Shown one piece after another: positions 1 to 7,633 of a stretch of DNA of 37,155 bases (the first letter of the stretch is position 1; each line of letters begins with the position of its first letter). The notes under the pieces were generated by a model, which ran no database searches, had not been told where the DNA came from, and saw only the letters and a program-made list of their open reading frames with translations. Source of the DNA: Spirochaetota bacterium. GTDB taxonomy: Bacteria; Spirochaetota; UBA4802; UBA5550. A program made the translations under genes and the position numbers. Location of the stretch: contig JAKLIV010000018.1 in NCBI GenBank assembly GCA_022709405.1, forward strand, positions 1 through 37,155, written 5' to 3'.

Positions 1-729
1 GAAAACATAAACAAGCTGCATTCTATAGTAGAAGATGAAGAAAAAGAAATGACTACGGCGATGGCCGTAAAGAACAGGCTCGATACGAATATCGAAGACG
101 TGAAGATCAAGATAAACGACACAATGCAGTTGATGAAAACCGCAACCGAGGACGCCGGGCGCATGCTGGATTACACCGGCCTGATAAACGATATTTCTGA
201 CCGCACCAATCTTCTCAGCCTGAACGCAAGCATCGAGGCGGCCCGTGCAGGCGAATACGGCAAGGGATTCGCTGTGGTCGCGGACGAAATCGGCAAACTC
301 GCCGAACAAGCCGGAGAAAATACGAAAAACATCTCACAGATCGTCCAGAAAACCAATGAAAGCACGGAAAAATCCTTCATGGCGCTGAACAAAGCCATCG
401 TGAACATCGAACAGATTTTCGAAGGCCTCCGCACTTTCGGCCAGGTCGTCAATAAAATCGGACAGTTAACGCACGAAGACATGACGATCAACAACATTCT
501 CAAGGAAGACGCGCATCATTTCCTCAACCGGGCAAACGAAATCATGAAAGCCATGGAGGAGCAGAAGAGCGGAATCAATGAAATCGTAAAATCGATCTCC
601 TTGATCAATGATACGACCCAGAACACATCAGCCGCCAGCGAGGAGCTGTCGGCTTCTTCGGAAAACATATCTGAAAACGCAAACAGCCTTAAAAAAGAAA
701 TCGAATTTTTTAAAATCAATAAACAATAA
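1..729 (+). CDS. Methyl-accepting chemotaxis protein, C-terminal part (5' end outside window)
   Basis: The frame is open from base 1, so the gene begins upstream; the first ATG inside the window (49) is internal. What is present is the cytoplasmic signalling domain of a chemoreceptor, which controls the CheA kinase through CheW. The conserved hairpin tip is clear: [17 protein letters not shown] followed by [17 protein letters not shown]. Both flanks are long amphipathic helices ending in the Ser/Ala/Glu-rich stretch [18 protein letters not shown], typical of the distal coiled coil and adaptation region. No C-terminal CheR-docking pentapeptide is seen; the protein ends FFKINKQ. The sensor domain and membrane segments cannot be assessed. 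Family assignment is firm; the ligand is unknown. Confidence 0.95.
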   Translation, partial: ENINKLHSIVEDEEKEMTTAMAVKNRLDTNIEDVKIKINDTMQLMKTATEDAGRMLDYTGLINDISDRTNLLSLNASIEAARAGEYGKGFAVVADEIGKLAEQAGENTKNISQIVQKTNESTEKSFMALNKAIVNIEQIFEGLRTFGQVVNKIGQLTHEDMTINNILKEDAHHFLNRANEIMKAMEEQKSGINEIVKSISLINDTTQNTSAASEELSASSENISENANSLKKEIEFFKINKQ

Positions 730-892
730 TACAGGATTCAATTCACGATTATTCCGGAGCGAGCCGGCCGATCCCTCATCCCGGCCGGGCGTCGGCAAGG
801 CGCAATTTTTAGCTTGGCAAATGAAGCGATCATGTCGATAGTATTCACAGGGGCCGCTGCACCCTGATTATCATTGGATTTCATCCTCTGAC

Positions 893-1402
893 ATGAAAAA
901 ATCGACAAAAAAAAGCAAAATCCCGGATCTGACAGAATTCACCGACGACGACGGCAAAAAGTGGGTTCAGACATCAACCGACGACTTTTTCTCTCTTAAA
1001 GAGCTGAACGATATACTGGAAAGCGTCGAGAAGGAGAAAGAAAGCGGAGAGGTCGTTCTTGCCAGGATCAATTTCCAGAAAGTAAACCGGGAATACTACG
1101 AAGCGGCGATAGCCCTGCAGACGAAGCTCAACAAACAGGGAGAGCTCCTGAAAAAAATCATAACAGAATCAAAGACCGTTATCGACCGAAAAAACGCCAA
1201 GCTCAAGGAACTCATAGCCTACATCAGAAAACTCCACCAGTTTATCGCTTACCTGTCTTCGAACCAGGAAAACCTCGATAAAATCAGCCTGCCGCCTGAA
1301 TTCTTCGCCGCCAGGGAAAGCGCTGAAAAAATCATCGAATCAGCATACGAAGATGTCGAGGAAGTCATTCTGGCGCCGGATAAATCCGAGATAAAAAAAT
1401 AG
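893..1402 (+). CDS. Coiled-coil protein of unknown function
   Basis: A 169-residue product I do not recognise. The first 40 residues are polar, with a Lys-rich start and then an acidic Asp/Glu patch (FTDDDGKKW). Residues 40 to about 160 are almost entirely charged helix with hydrophobic spacing (LNDILESVEKEKESGE; LIAYIRKLHQFIAYL), suggesting a coiled coil. There is no signal peptide, membrane segment, Cys cluster or enzymatic motif, so it is probably a soluble scaffold or regulatory protein. No good Shine-Dalgarno sequence precedes the ATG. The gene lies 163 bp after the chemoreceptor on the same strand, so a link to chemotaxis is possible but not shown. That it is a real gene rests on the long frame and plausible composition. 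Confidence 0.7.
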   Translation: MKKSTKKSKIPDLTEFTDDDGKKWVQTSTDDFFSLKELNDILESVEKEKESGEVVLARINFQKVNREYYEAAIALQTKLNKQGELLKKIITESKTVIDRKNAKLKELIAYIRKLHQFIAYLSSNQENLDKISLPPEFFAARESAEKIIESAYEDVEEVILAPDKSEIKK

Positions 1403-1604
1403 TTCCCGAGCACAGAACATTCACGAATCATCCAATTTCAGTATTATATCAACCGATACAAATCAACTGAAAGTTTGTGCCATTCGGCGCAAATATGCCC
1501 TGCATTCACCAAAAAAAATTCATCGATCAGAAAAAAAAGCGTTTTTTAAGACGCCCATCACACGGGAATCCCCATTAAAAATTTGATTTTGAAGGCGCAC
1601 ATAA
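1403..1604. other. AT-rich intergenic region with one weak hairpin
   Basis: No gene is seen. TTTGTGCC (1474-1481) and GGCGCAAA (1486-1493) can form an 8-bp stem with one G-U pair. No T-run follows, so it is not a standard intrinsic terminator for the preceding gene. The rest is A-rich with no obvious coding potential. Confidence 0.3.
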
Positions 1605-1633
1605 TTGAAAGGAAAAACATGGCTATATATCTT
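1605..1633 (+). promoter_or_regulatory. Possible sigma-70 promoter for the universal stress protein
   Basis: TTGAAA at 1605-1610 and TATCTT at 1628-1633 are separated by 17 bases. The -10 is only a 4 of 6 match; a TATATC with 15-base spacing is an alternative. The implied leader is about 40 bases. This is a pattern match only. Confidence 0.35.
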
Positions 1634-1676
1634 TAAAATGAAACACTTCAATCATTATTCGATGCGGAGGTATACC

Positions 1677-2132
1677 ATGAAGCAGCTCAAAAATATCCTG
1701 GTCGCAACAGATTTTTCTCAGGATTCACGGGCGGCTCTCGACGAGGCCGTTTTGATGGCTGAAAAATTCAAAGCCAAAGTATATGTGCTTCACGCGGTAG
1801 ACAAGATACAGGCATACGGGCCTGATTACTTCCCGAGCATGGAAGAAATCGAATCGGTGAAAAGCAGGCTGCTGAGCGAGGCCCGGAAAAAACTTGAACG
1901 GGAAGTCAAGCGCGTCAACGGGAAAAGGGGCGTCGCCATCATCCCCGATTTGCGTTACGGCCGCGCGTACGACGAAATACTGCATGAGGAATCAGAGAAG
2001 AATATCGATCTTCTCGTCATGGGAACGCATGCAAAAAATACATTATGGCAGAAATTGTCAAGACACCTGTCGGACAAACTTGCAAGACAATCGATTTGCG
2101 ACACCCTGATTGTCCGGCACTCGTCTGAATGA
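1677..2132 (+). CDS. Universal stress protein, UspA family
   Basis: A single Usp domain of 151 residues. The start was chosen at ATG 1677 because GGAGG lies 6 bases upstream and the product then begins with the family's usual NILVATDFS strand; a longer frame from TTG 1605 would add 24 unlikely residues. Family marks are the N-terminal strand and Asp, the central HAVDKI strand, and the C-terminal LLVMGTHAKNTLW followed by CDTLIVRH. In ATP-binding members the loop reads G-x2-G-x9-G-(S/T). Here only the first Gly is kept (GTHAKN) and the later GS/GT is replaced near RHLSDK, so the protein probably belongs to the class that does not bind ATP. The cellular role (stress or nutrient response, by dimerisation) is known only for the family in general. 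Confidence 0.88.
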   Translation: MKQLKNILVATDFSQDSRAALDEAVLMAEKFKAKVYVLHAVDKIQAYGPDYFPSMEEIESVKSRLLSEARKKLEREVKRVNGKRGVAIIPDLRYGRAYDEILHEESEKNIDLLVMGTHAKNTLWQKLSRHLSDKLARQSICDTLIVRHSSE

Positions 2133-2292
2133 TCTATGCCCTGGGCAGAGGAAGCTCGTAACTTCCGGTGTGTTCGGGTTTTGATAAGAGGTTGGATGAC
2201 GGGATTTACATCAATCGATGCACTGCGTTGAAAGATATTACTGTTTTCCGGCATCACAATCCTGACAGACCCGATAGAGACCCGGGCCGGAA

Positions 2293-3144
2293 TTAAAACC
2301 TGACCGCGAAAAATACCGATACTTCCACGCCGTTGTAGCCCACGTCCTCAAAGAGGTGATAGTATTTACCCTCTATCCCCACCGCGTAGGCTCCGAGAAA
2401 ATTATACATCACGTTAACTCCTGCGTCGATCATGGGATCGAGTGAAGTCTTGTCGAAAATATCGCTCCTGTCCTGGAGCCGCGCCATGACGACCGACATG
2501 CCGACTCCAGCCAGAACCTGCAGGTCGAAACCCTTGCCCAGAGGAAATGTCAGAAGCGGATGGGCCACCAGGTTCAGGAGGCGGATGTTTCCGTCATAGG
2601 TTTTGTCATCGAGCTGCGTGAACCCGGCGTCAATCCCGATCCCGAACCACCAGACAATATCCTGGTACTGGAAAAAGACCCTGCCCGAAACCTGACCGTC
2701 GACGATCTCCCCGAGTTTTTGCAGGGGCATGAAATATCCCAGGTCGAATCCGACCAGCATCTTTTTTTCCCCTTTTTGCTCGAGCGCCTTCATCTCATCC
2801 TTCGCCTTGCTCTGCTCGTTGGCTGCAGCAATCTTTTTTTTGCCTTTCTCGTTCTGTTTCGCATCAACCGATCCGGCCGCAGCTTTAACATCGGCCGGTT
2901 TTTTCGCAACTGCGGGTTTCGGGTCGGAAGCCCGGGCTGATGCAGCCTTGTTCGCATCAATCTGGCTGGACTGAGCCGGAGTGTTCTGCGCGGATTTAGC
3001 TGCATCATTCGCCGCCATGACGATTCCCGAAGCCAGCATGAGCGCCGCCGTGACCGCGGCGCTCAACATTCCCCTGCTCATTTTACGACCGAGCCGGCAA
3101 CTTTCGTGTTTACATATATCGGTTTTGTCAGTCTGATTTCTCAT
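2293..3144 (-). CDS. Outer-membrane beta-barrel protein with Ala/Lys-rich linker
   Basis: 283 residues. The ATG has a strong AGGAGG 7 bases upstream, which gives a long, basic n-region before a hydrophobic segment and a probable signal-peptidase site after GIVMA (about residue 45). Residues 45-135 are a low-complexity Ala/Lys/Asp/Gln linker, likely periplasmic and extended. From about residue 135 (VGFDLGYFMP) to the end there are alternating amphipathic strands and a terminal Phe (VSVFFAVRF), the usual signal for BAM insertion; the size suits an 8-stranded barrel. The ribosome-binding site overlaps the stop of the upstream giant lipoprotein gene, so the two are translationally coupled and probably work together at the cell surface. 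Specific function unknown. Confidence 0.75.
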   Translation of the reverse strand: MRNQTDKTDICKHESCRLGRKMSRGMLSAAVTAALMLASGIVMAANDAAKSAQNTPAQSSQIDANKAASARASDPKPAVAKKPADVKAAAGSVDAKQNEKGKKKIAAANEQSKAKDEMKALEQKGEKKMLVGFDLGYFMPLQKLGEIVDGQVSGRVFFQYQDIVWWFGIGIDAGFTQLDDKTYDGNIRLLNLVAHPLLTFPLGKGFDLQVLAGVGMSVVMARLQDRSDIFDKTSLDPMIDAGVNVMYNFLGAYAVGIEGKYYHLFEDVGYNGVEVSVFFAVRF

Positions 3145-3155
3145 GATAACGCCTC

Positions 3156-6100
3156 CTACCAGTCGAAAACCGTCTTGTCCCTGTTGTCATAAGCAGGGAA
3201 CGACTTGTTGATACTCGAAAAGGAATTGACCACGGCGATATCGTCAACATCAATCACATTGTTCGCGCTGGCCACAGTGATCCTCATCGCCTTCCAGAGG
3301 TAATTGCTTCCGGCTCCGCTCGGGAAAGATATCTCCCTTACAAGGCCGTACTCGTTGTACACCCTCATCACGATCGTCGAAGCGTACCAGTTCGAATGTG
3401 AATAGTCGTGCACCGAGAACTTGTACAGGCCGCCGGCGTAATTCCCGATATTCTTGAATATATTAATGGCTTCCGGGCCGTATCCGGAAGTCGTATCCTG
3501 GACAAGGCTCGTGGTCGAGCTGGTCCCGTATGGATCGCCGGCCGATCCATAATATCCGCTGGTTACTGTCTCGTTGAACGACTTCTGGTTTCGATAAAAG
3601 ACATGGAAGCGGTTGTTTGTCGAACCGTCATTGCCGCTCTCTTCCTGAACGGCGTGCGCCGATGGCCCGGTCACATGAAGGTCGAGGTCCTGGGGATTCT
3701 GTCCCCACTGCACGGTCACGCGTATCTGGTAAGGAGCGAGGTTCTGGCAGATAGCCTGCCTTCCTATGCTTTCATTCCCATCACGACCGTCGACCACGAC
3801 ATTGCTCACCGTCAGAGTATAGAAGCCGCTCTTCGATATTCTGATCGAGTGGGTCCCCGGATCGACCGATTCCATTTCGAATGTTCCATTGGACTCGGTA
3901 GACTGCGTGAAGCCGCTCACAACACTGCCATAGCTGTCAAGCAGCTCGACAGTGGCATTATCGACGCTCTCTCCGAAGTTCGCGTCGATGATCGTACCGG
4001 ATACATCCGAACTGGTCGCCGCAGTCTCAATCAGGTATATCGAACCGCAATCGGTGGTCGCCCCGACCGTGACCGAAATGTTGGCCATGCCGGCAGGATG
4101 GTAACCGGTTTTTTCAACACGCAGCTTGTACCTGTTAGCCCCGATGGGTACGTTCTCGGTGAAGTAGAAATAACCGCTTGTCTCGGATTCAGAGGAAGCA
4201 ATATCGGTATCATCATCCGGATCATCGGGATCATTGACGTCGACCAGCGTGACGGTGGCGTCAACGATGCCTGTCGAAGTGCTGAGGCCGTTCACGACCC
4301 TGCCGGTTATCGAACCAACGACATCAATGCCGTCAGACTCTTCACCCCATCCGCTCTCATTCCCGAGGCTGTCCCGCACTTTTATGCGGGCATAATACTG
4401 AGATCCGTCGGAAGTGGATACCTGGTAGCGGTGATGCCCGCTCTCGGTCGGGTCGCCTTCATATACGATGCTCGCAAGGCTGAATGAATCTTCCGTAGCG
4501 ACCTGCACCGTGGTTCCTGCTATATCAGATGGATCATCAGTCCAATAAAAATCCAGATAGAGGTCCGTGTCGTACTGCTCGGAGTCGTCGTTTACCGGAG
4601 GTATTGCGGGCGGCTCTTTGTCGATGGTCCATGTAAAGACCTCGCAGTCACCGTCGTCCATCCAGTTTCCCTGGGCGTCACGGCCTTTGACCTGCAGCGT
4701 ATATTCCGTTTCGGGATTCCCCGGGAGATTGGACAGAGACAGGCCTGTTGCGATAGCGGCCTCTGATGACCACGCGGTCCAGGCGGATCCATTGTAATAG
4801 CGGTAGCTGTAATGGGACACGTCGGTTCCGCTGACGCTGAAGGTGAAATCATCGGACGCGGTAGTGCCGCCATCGGCCACTGCCGGGGCAGGCGAAGTCA
4901 TGGCCATGCTGACCGCGGCAGGAGGCGTCAGGTCGATCGACCATTCGAGGGTCGTTGCTATCGATTCAGGCTGCCAGTTGGCGCCATCATATGCAATTAC
5001 TGAAAGCGTATGCGTTCCTTCGGAAAGCGTATCGGTTATCCTGTCTGCTATGTCAAAATCACCGTTCCAGGAGCCTCCATCAATGCTGTATTTATATTGA
5101 GTCACTCCGGTTCCAGCGACCCTGACATTCAGAGTGTCGTCGCCTGTCGGATCCGAAGGCTCGTCAAAAAGCTCGGCGACCGGGAAACCGGCCAGGCCGA
5201 CGGTCCACGTGTGGGTAGTAGCCGAGCTTGGGTACGCCACTGATGAATCGCCCTGCCAGTTTCCGCAATCGTCCTTACCGGCCACCTCGAGCTCGTAGGT
5301 CTCATCGGCGGTCAGATTGCTGAGGTCGATCCGTTCGGAAAGTGACCTTTCGGCGCTCCATCCCTCGGAATCGCCGCCGATCCAGGAGCCGCCCTGTATC
5401 CTGTAACGGTACTTGTATGACGTTACAGAGTCTCCTGCGGCAGTATCGGACTCGACCGTTATATGGGCAAAGTTGAAGAGACCGTCGGCAGGAAGCCCGC
5501 CGAGTTCACAAACCGGCGCTGTTATATCGATTTCCCACGATGCGGATTCGGGAGAAGCATCGTTCTGCCATGTGCCAGCGTTGTTGAGCGCGATTACATC
5601 GATGGCATGCTGTCCGTTGTCAAGACCACTCAACTGTATATGGCTGGCAACCGGCGTCTGCGCCGACCACGATCCGCCGTCAAGCCGGTATTTATACGCG
5701 ACGACATTCGTGCCGCCAACCGTGATATCGGTTGTGCGGTCCGAAGTGGGAGAATCCGGAAGCCCGGAGAGCTCGGCTTCGGGCTCGGAGGTATCAATCT
5801 TCCATGAATACCATTGAGTCGTTGCCACAAGAGGCTCAGTGTACGGCGTCTCGTTCAAGGCCCGGTCGACGCCGACAACATAAAGAGTATAAGTCCCGTC
5901 CCGGTCAAGCACTGAAGAACTGAGATTTATGTCGTCAGATGCGGAATACCTGCCGGTCCATACACCCTCGATCGTTTCTCCATTCAAGGTGTAATCAAGA
6001 CGGTAGCGGTACCAGAAAACGTCATCGCCGCTTACCATGATATTTGCGGTTTGGCTGTTAGTGGGATCGTCGGGAAGATTTGACAGAACAATGTTCTCCC

Positions 6101-7382
6101 TGGACGGAGGGGTCATGTCAACGGTCCAGGTCAGGTTCGTCGGCGACGCCGTATCCTGCTCGCGACCGACGGTGTTTCTGCCCAGCACTTCGAGGGTATG
6201 CACCGATTCCGATAATCCATCAGCCTGTATTTTCTGTGATACAGCAGTCCAGGTACTCCAGGAACCGCCGTCAATCCGGTACTGGTAGTGCGTTATTCCA
6301 ACTCCGCCAACCTGAATATTGATTCCGTCATTGCTCGTATATGTGTCTGGTTCATCGTTGAGTTCCGCAATGGGATCTGAAAGGTTGACTTCCCAGGAAT
6401 AAGCATAGGGCTCCGATTCGGGCTGCCAGTTCCCCGCAGCATCCCTTCCGATAACCTGAATCGAATAATCCGCCGGCGGATCACCCTCGAGATCAGCCAG
6501 CGTTATTGGGGTTGTCGCCGGAATTTCATCCGACCACTCATCCGCCGCAAGCCGGTATTTGTAAGCCGCAATCTCGGCGCCCCCGACAGTGATTTCCGCG
6601 CTGTTCTGCGCCGTCACCGATTCGGGAAGACCGGTAAGCACGAGCTCATCCGACTCGGGTGGTTTTCTGTCTATGCGCCAGGTAAAGGTCGTTGGCTCAT
6701 CCTGCCAGCGCCCCTCGGAATTTCGCGCCAGTACTGAAATCGTATGGGTTTCGTCGTTTCCCACAGTCGTTATTTCGGTATCGACGATATCTGTTGTTTC
6801 GCTCAATTCGTCGGACCAGACACCAGAATCAAGCCTGTACTTGTAAAATCCAAGATCAGTGCCGTCAACCACTCCGTCACCGTCACCATCAACCTGAACA
6901 TCGATTGATATGTCCGATGAATTGGTGAGTGAGGGAGGAGTATTTTCAAGATGAGCTACTACGATTCCCCTTCCTGAAAAATCTATCGACTGGCTTTTCA
7001 GGGTGTTGCCGCTCTTGTCGTCGATATCGACAACAGACAGCCGATAGTTTCGCCCGGTCACCATTCCGGTAGATACGGTAAGTATAACGAGATTATTCCC
7101 GGAAAGAACCGCATCGGTTATATTTATCGCAGGCGAGCCCTGAATGAAGTAGTTTTCGATATTTTCAGCCGAGCTGCTTGCGAGAGCCTCTGAAAAGGTC
7201 ACTTCAATGGATGTGGTAGACACCGCGCTAACCGACGAAATTGCCGGAGGAGTATTATCTATTGAATTACGGTAATCATTATATGCGGTAATCGCTGCTT
7301 TACAGGAGAACATGGATGCCAGTGAGATGAGCAACAGTCCCTTGGTGATGCTTCTTGTTATCATCTCCATTTTTGTTTTCAT
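3156..7382 (-). CDS. Giant surface lipoprotein with eight YKYRLDGGSW-type repeats and a DUF2135-like C-terminus
   Basis: 1408 residues. The N-terminus has a basic n-region, hydrophobic core and lipobox-like MFSC with Cys27. Residues 43-145 resemble an SbsA/Big_5 Ig-like domain (NTPPAISSVSA...VTFSEAL). Residues about 146-925 hold eight repeats of roughly 80-120 residues, each with a YKYR(L/I)DGGSW-like strand, an (I/V)xGRDxxGNWQ-like strand and a closing (T/S)W(T/E)(V/I)DxTPP strand. Next come an Fn3-like segment (930-1020), two carboxypeptidase-regulatory/Cna-B-like beta-sandwiches (about 1022-1118 and 1126-1205) and a DUF2135/YfaP-like domain (about 1216-1375, with DLDLHVTGP). Residues 165-176 (DGDGDGVVDGTD) look like an EF-hand or dockerin calcium loop. 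Strong SD AGGAGG. Known relatives of these folds are adhesins and surface proteins; binding partner unknown. Confidence 0.85.
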   Translation of the reverse strand: MKTKMEMITRSITKGLLLISLASMFSCKAAITAYNDYRNSIDNTPPAISSVSAVSTTSIEVTFSEALASSSAENIENYFIQGSPAINITDAVLSGNNLVILTVSTGMVTGRNYRLSVVDIDDKSGNTLKSQSIDFSGRGIVVAHLENTPPSLTNSSDISIDVQVDGDGDGVVDGTDLGFYKYRLDSGVWSDELSETTDIVDTEITTVGNDETHTISVLARNSEGRWQDEPTTFTWRIDRKPPESDELVLTGLPESVTAQNSAEITVGGAEIAAYKYRLAADEWSDEIPATTPITLADLEGDPPADYSIQVIGRDAAGNWQPESEPYAYSWEVNLSDPIAELNDEPDTYTSNDGINIQVGGVGITHYQYRIDGGSWSTWTAVSQKIQADGLSESVHTLEVLGRNTVGREQDTASPTNLTWTVDMTPPSRENIVLSNLPDDPTNSQTANIMVSGDDVFWYRYRLDYTLNGETIEGVWTGRYSASDDINLSSSVLDRDGTYTLYVVGVDRALNETPYTEPLVATTQWYSWKIDTSEPEAELSGLPDSPTSDRTTDITVGGTNVVAYKYRLDGGSWSAQTPVASHIQLSGLDNGQHAIDVIALNNAGTWQNDASPESASWEIDITAPVCELGGLPADGLFNFAHITVESDTAAGDSVTSYKYRYRIQGGSWIGGDSEGWSAERSLSERIDLSNLTADETYELEVAGKDDCGNWQGDSSVAYPSSATTHTWTVGLAGFPVAELFDEPSDPTGDDTLNVRVAGTGVTQYKYSIDGGSWNGDFDIADRITDTLSEGTHTLSVIAYDGANWQPESIATTLEWSIDLTPPAAVSMAMTSPAPAVADGGTTASDDFTFSVSGTDVSHYSYRYYNGSAWTAWSSEAAIATGLSLSNLPGNPETEYTLQVKGRDAQGNWMDDGDCEVFTWTIDKEPPAIPPVNDDSEQYDTDLYLDFYWTDDPSDIAGTTVQVATEDSFSLASIVYEGDPTESGHHRYQVSTSDGSQYYARIKVRDSLGNESGWGEESDGIDVVGSITGRVVNGLSTSTGIVDATVTLVDVNDPDDPDDDTDIASSESETSGYFYFTENVPIGANRYKLRVEKTGYHPAGMANISVTVGATTDCGSIYLIETAATSSDVSGTIIDANFGESVDNATVELLDSYGSVVSGFTQSTESNGTFEMESVDPGTHSIRISKSGFYTLTVSNVVVDGRDGNESIGRQAICQNLAPYQIRVTVQWGQNPQDLDLHVTGPSAHAVQEESGNDGSTNNRFHVFYRNQKSFNETVTSGYYGSAGDPYGTSSTTSLVQDTTSGYGPEAINIFKNIGNYAGGLYKFSVHDYSHSNWYASTIVMRVYNEYGLVREISFPSGAGSNYLWKAMRITVASANNVIDVDDIAVVNSFSSINKSFPAYDNRDKTVFDW
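4610..6947 (-). repeat. Coding region for eight degenerate protein repeats
   Basis: The repeated unit recurs eight times within the giant lipoprotein. Anchors are residues 179, 274, 366, 458, 563, 656, 763 and 858 (YKYR-like) and 235, 330, 419, 526, 615, 725, 814 and 918 (W-x-(I/V)-D-like). Repeats are conserved at protein level but diverged in DNA, so they look old rather than recently amplified. Repeat 4 has an insertion before the W-T-G motif, and repeat 6 is longer and ends in an atypical VGLAGF. Confidence 0.85.
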
Positions 7383-7436
7383 AGTGTCCTCCTGACTATT
7401 CCTTTCTTAAAAACCCGCCTACATGGGCTTTTTTAT

Positions 7437-7465
7437 AATGTAGTCACTTTCATTTCAAGGGTCAA
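7437..7465 (-). promoter_or_regulatory. Probable sigma-70 promoter of the lipoprotein/beta-barrel unit
   Basis: On the minus strand TTGACC (7460-7465) and TACATT (7437-7442) are 17 bases apart, 5 of 6 and 4 of 6 matches. An overlapping alternative is TTGAAA (7453-7458) with TATAAA (7432-7437) at 15 bases. The leader to the ATG at 7382 would be about 50 bases and ends in a strong AGGAGG. Confidence 0.45.
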
Positions 7466-7633
7466 CAATTATTTTTAAAATTTATGCCAAAATTAAAAAA
7501 AATCTTAAATTGAAAATTTTTAGCTATATGACATAACACCATGTTTAGAGGCATAAAAACCATGTATAAAAAATGTTTGACAGACTTCCCTTTTTTCATG
7601 GGATTGATGAACCATATAATGAGGATTTTTTAA
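7466..7633. promoter_or_regulatory. AT-rich divergent regulatory region before cysS
   Basis: No gene is seen. A perfect TTGACA (7577-7582) and a perfect TATAAT (7615-7620) lie on the plus strand but are 32 bases apart, so they cannot be one promoter, and a start from the TATAAT would fall beyond the ribosome-binding site. The SD for cysS is GAGGA at 7621-7625. Confidence 0.35.

Noticed and set aside
764..788. GC-rich inverted repeat (CCGGCCG/CGGCCGG) after the chemoreceptor gene
   Set aside because: No T-run follows directly, so it does not qualify as an intrinsic terminator; the nearby TTTTT is more than 20 bases away.
3408..4487. A 359-codon plus-strand open frame inside the giant lipoprotein gene
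   Set aside because: It lies entirely antisense to a gene with clear domains, and its protein has no recognisable motifs and unnatural composition. It is a mirror of the codon bias of the real gene.
7409..7436. A hairpin-like stretch with A-run, CCC/GGG and T-run in the leader of the giant lipoprotein gene
   Set aside because: The GC part of the stem is only about 3 bp with a bulge; the pairing is mostly A-T runs, too weak to call a terminator or attenuator.
7577..7620. TTGACA and TATAAT before cysS as one promoter
   Set aside because: The spacing is 32 bases, about twice the optimum, and initiation from this TATAAT would start beyond the ribosome-binding site.
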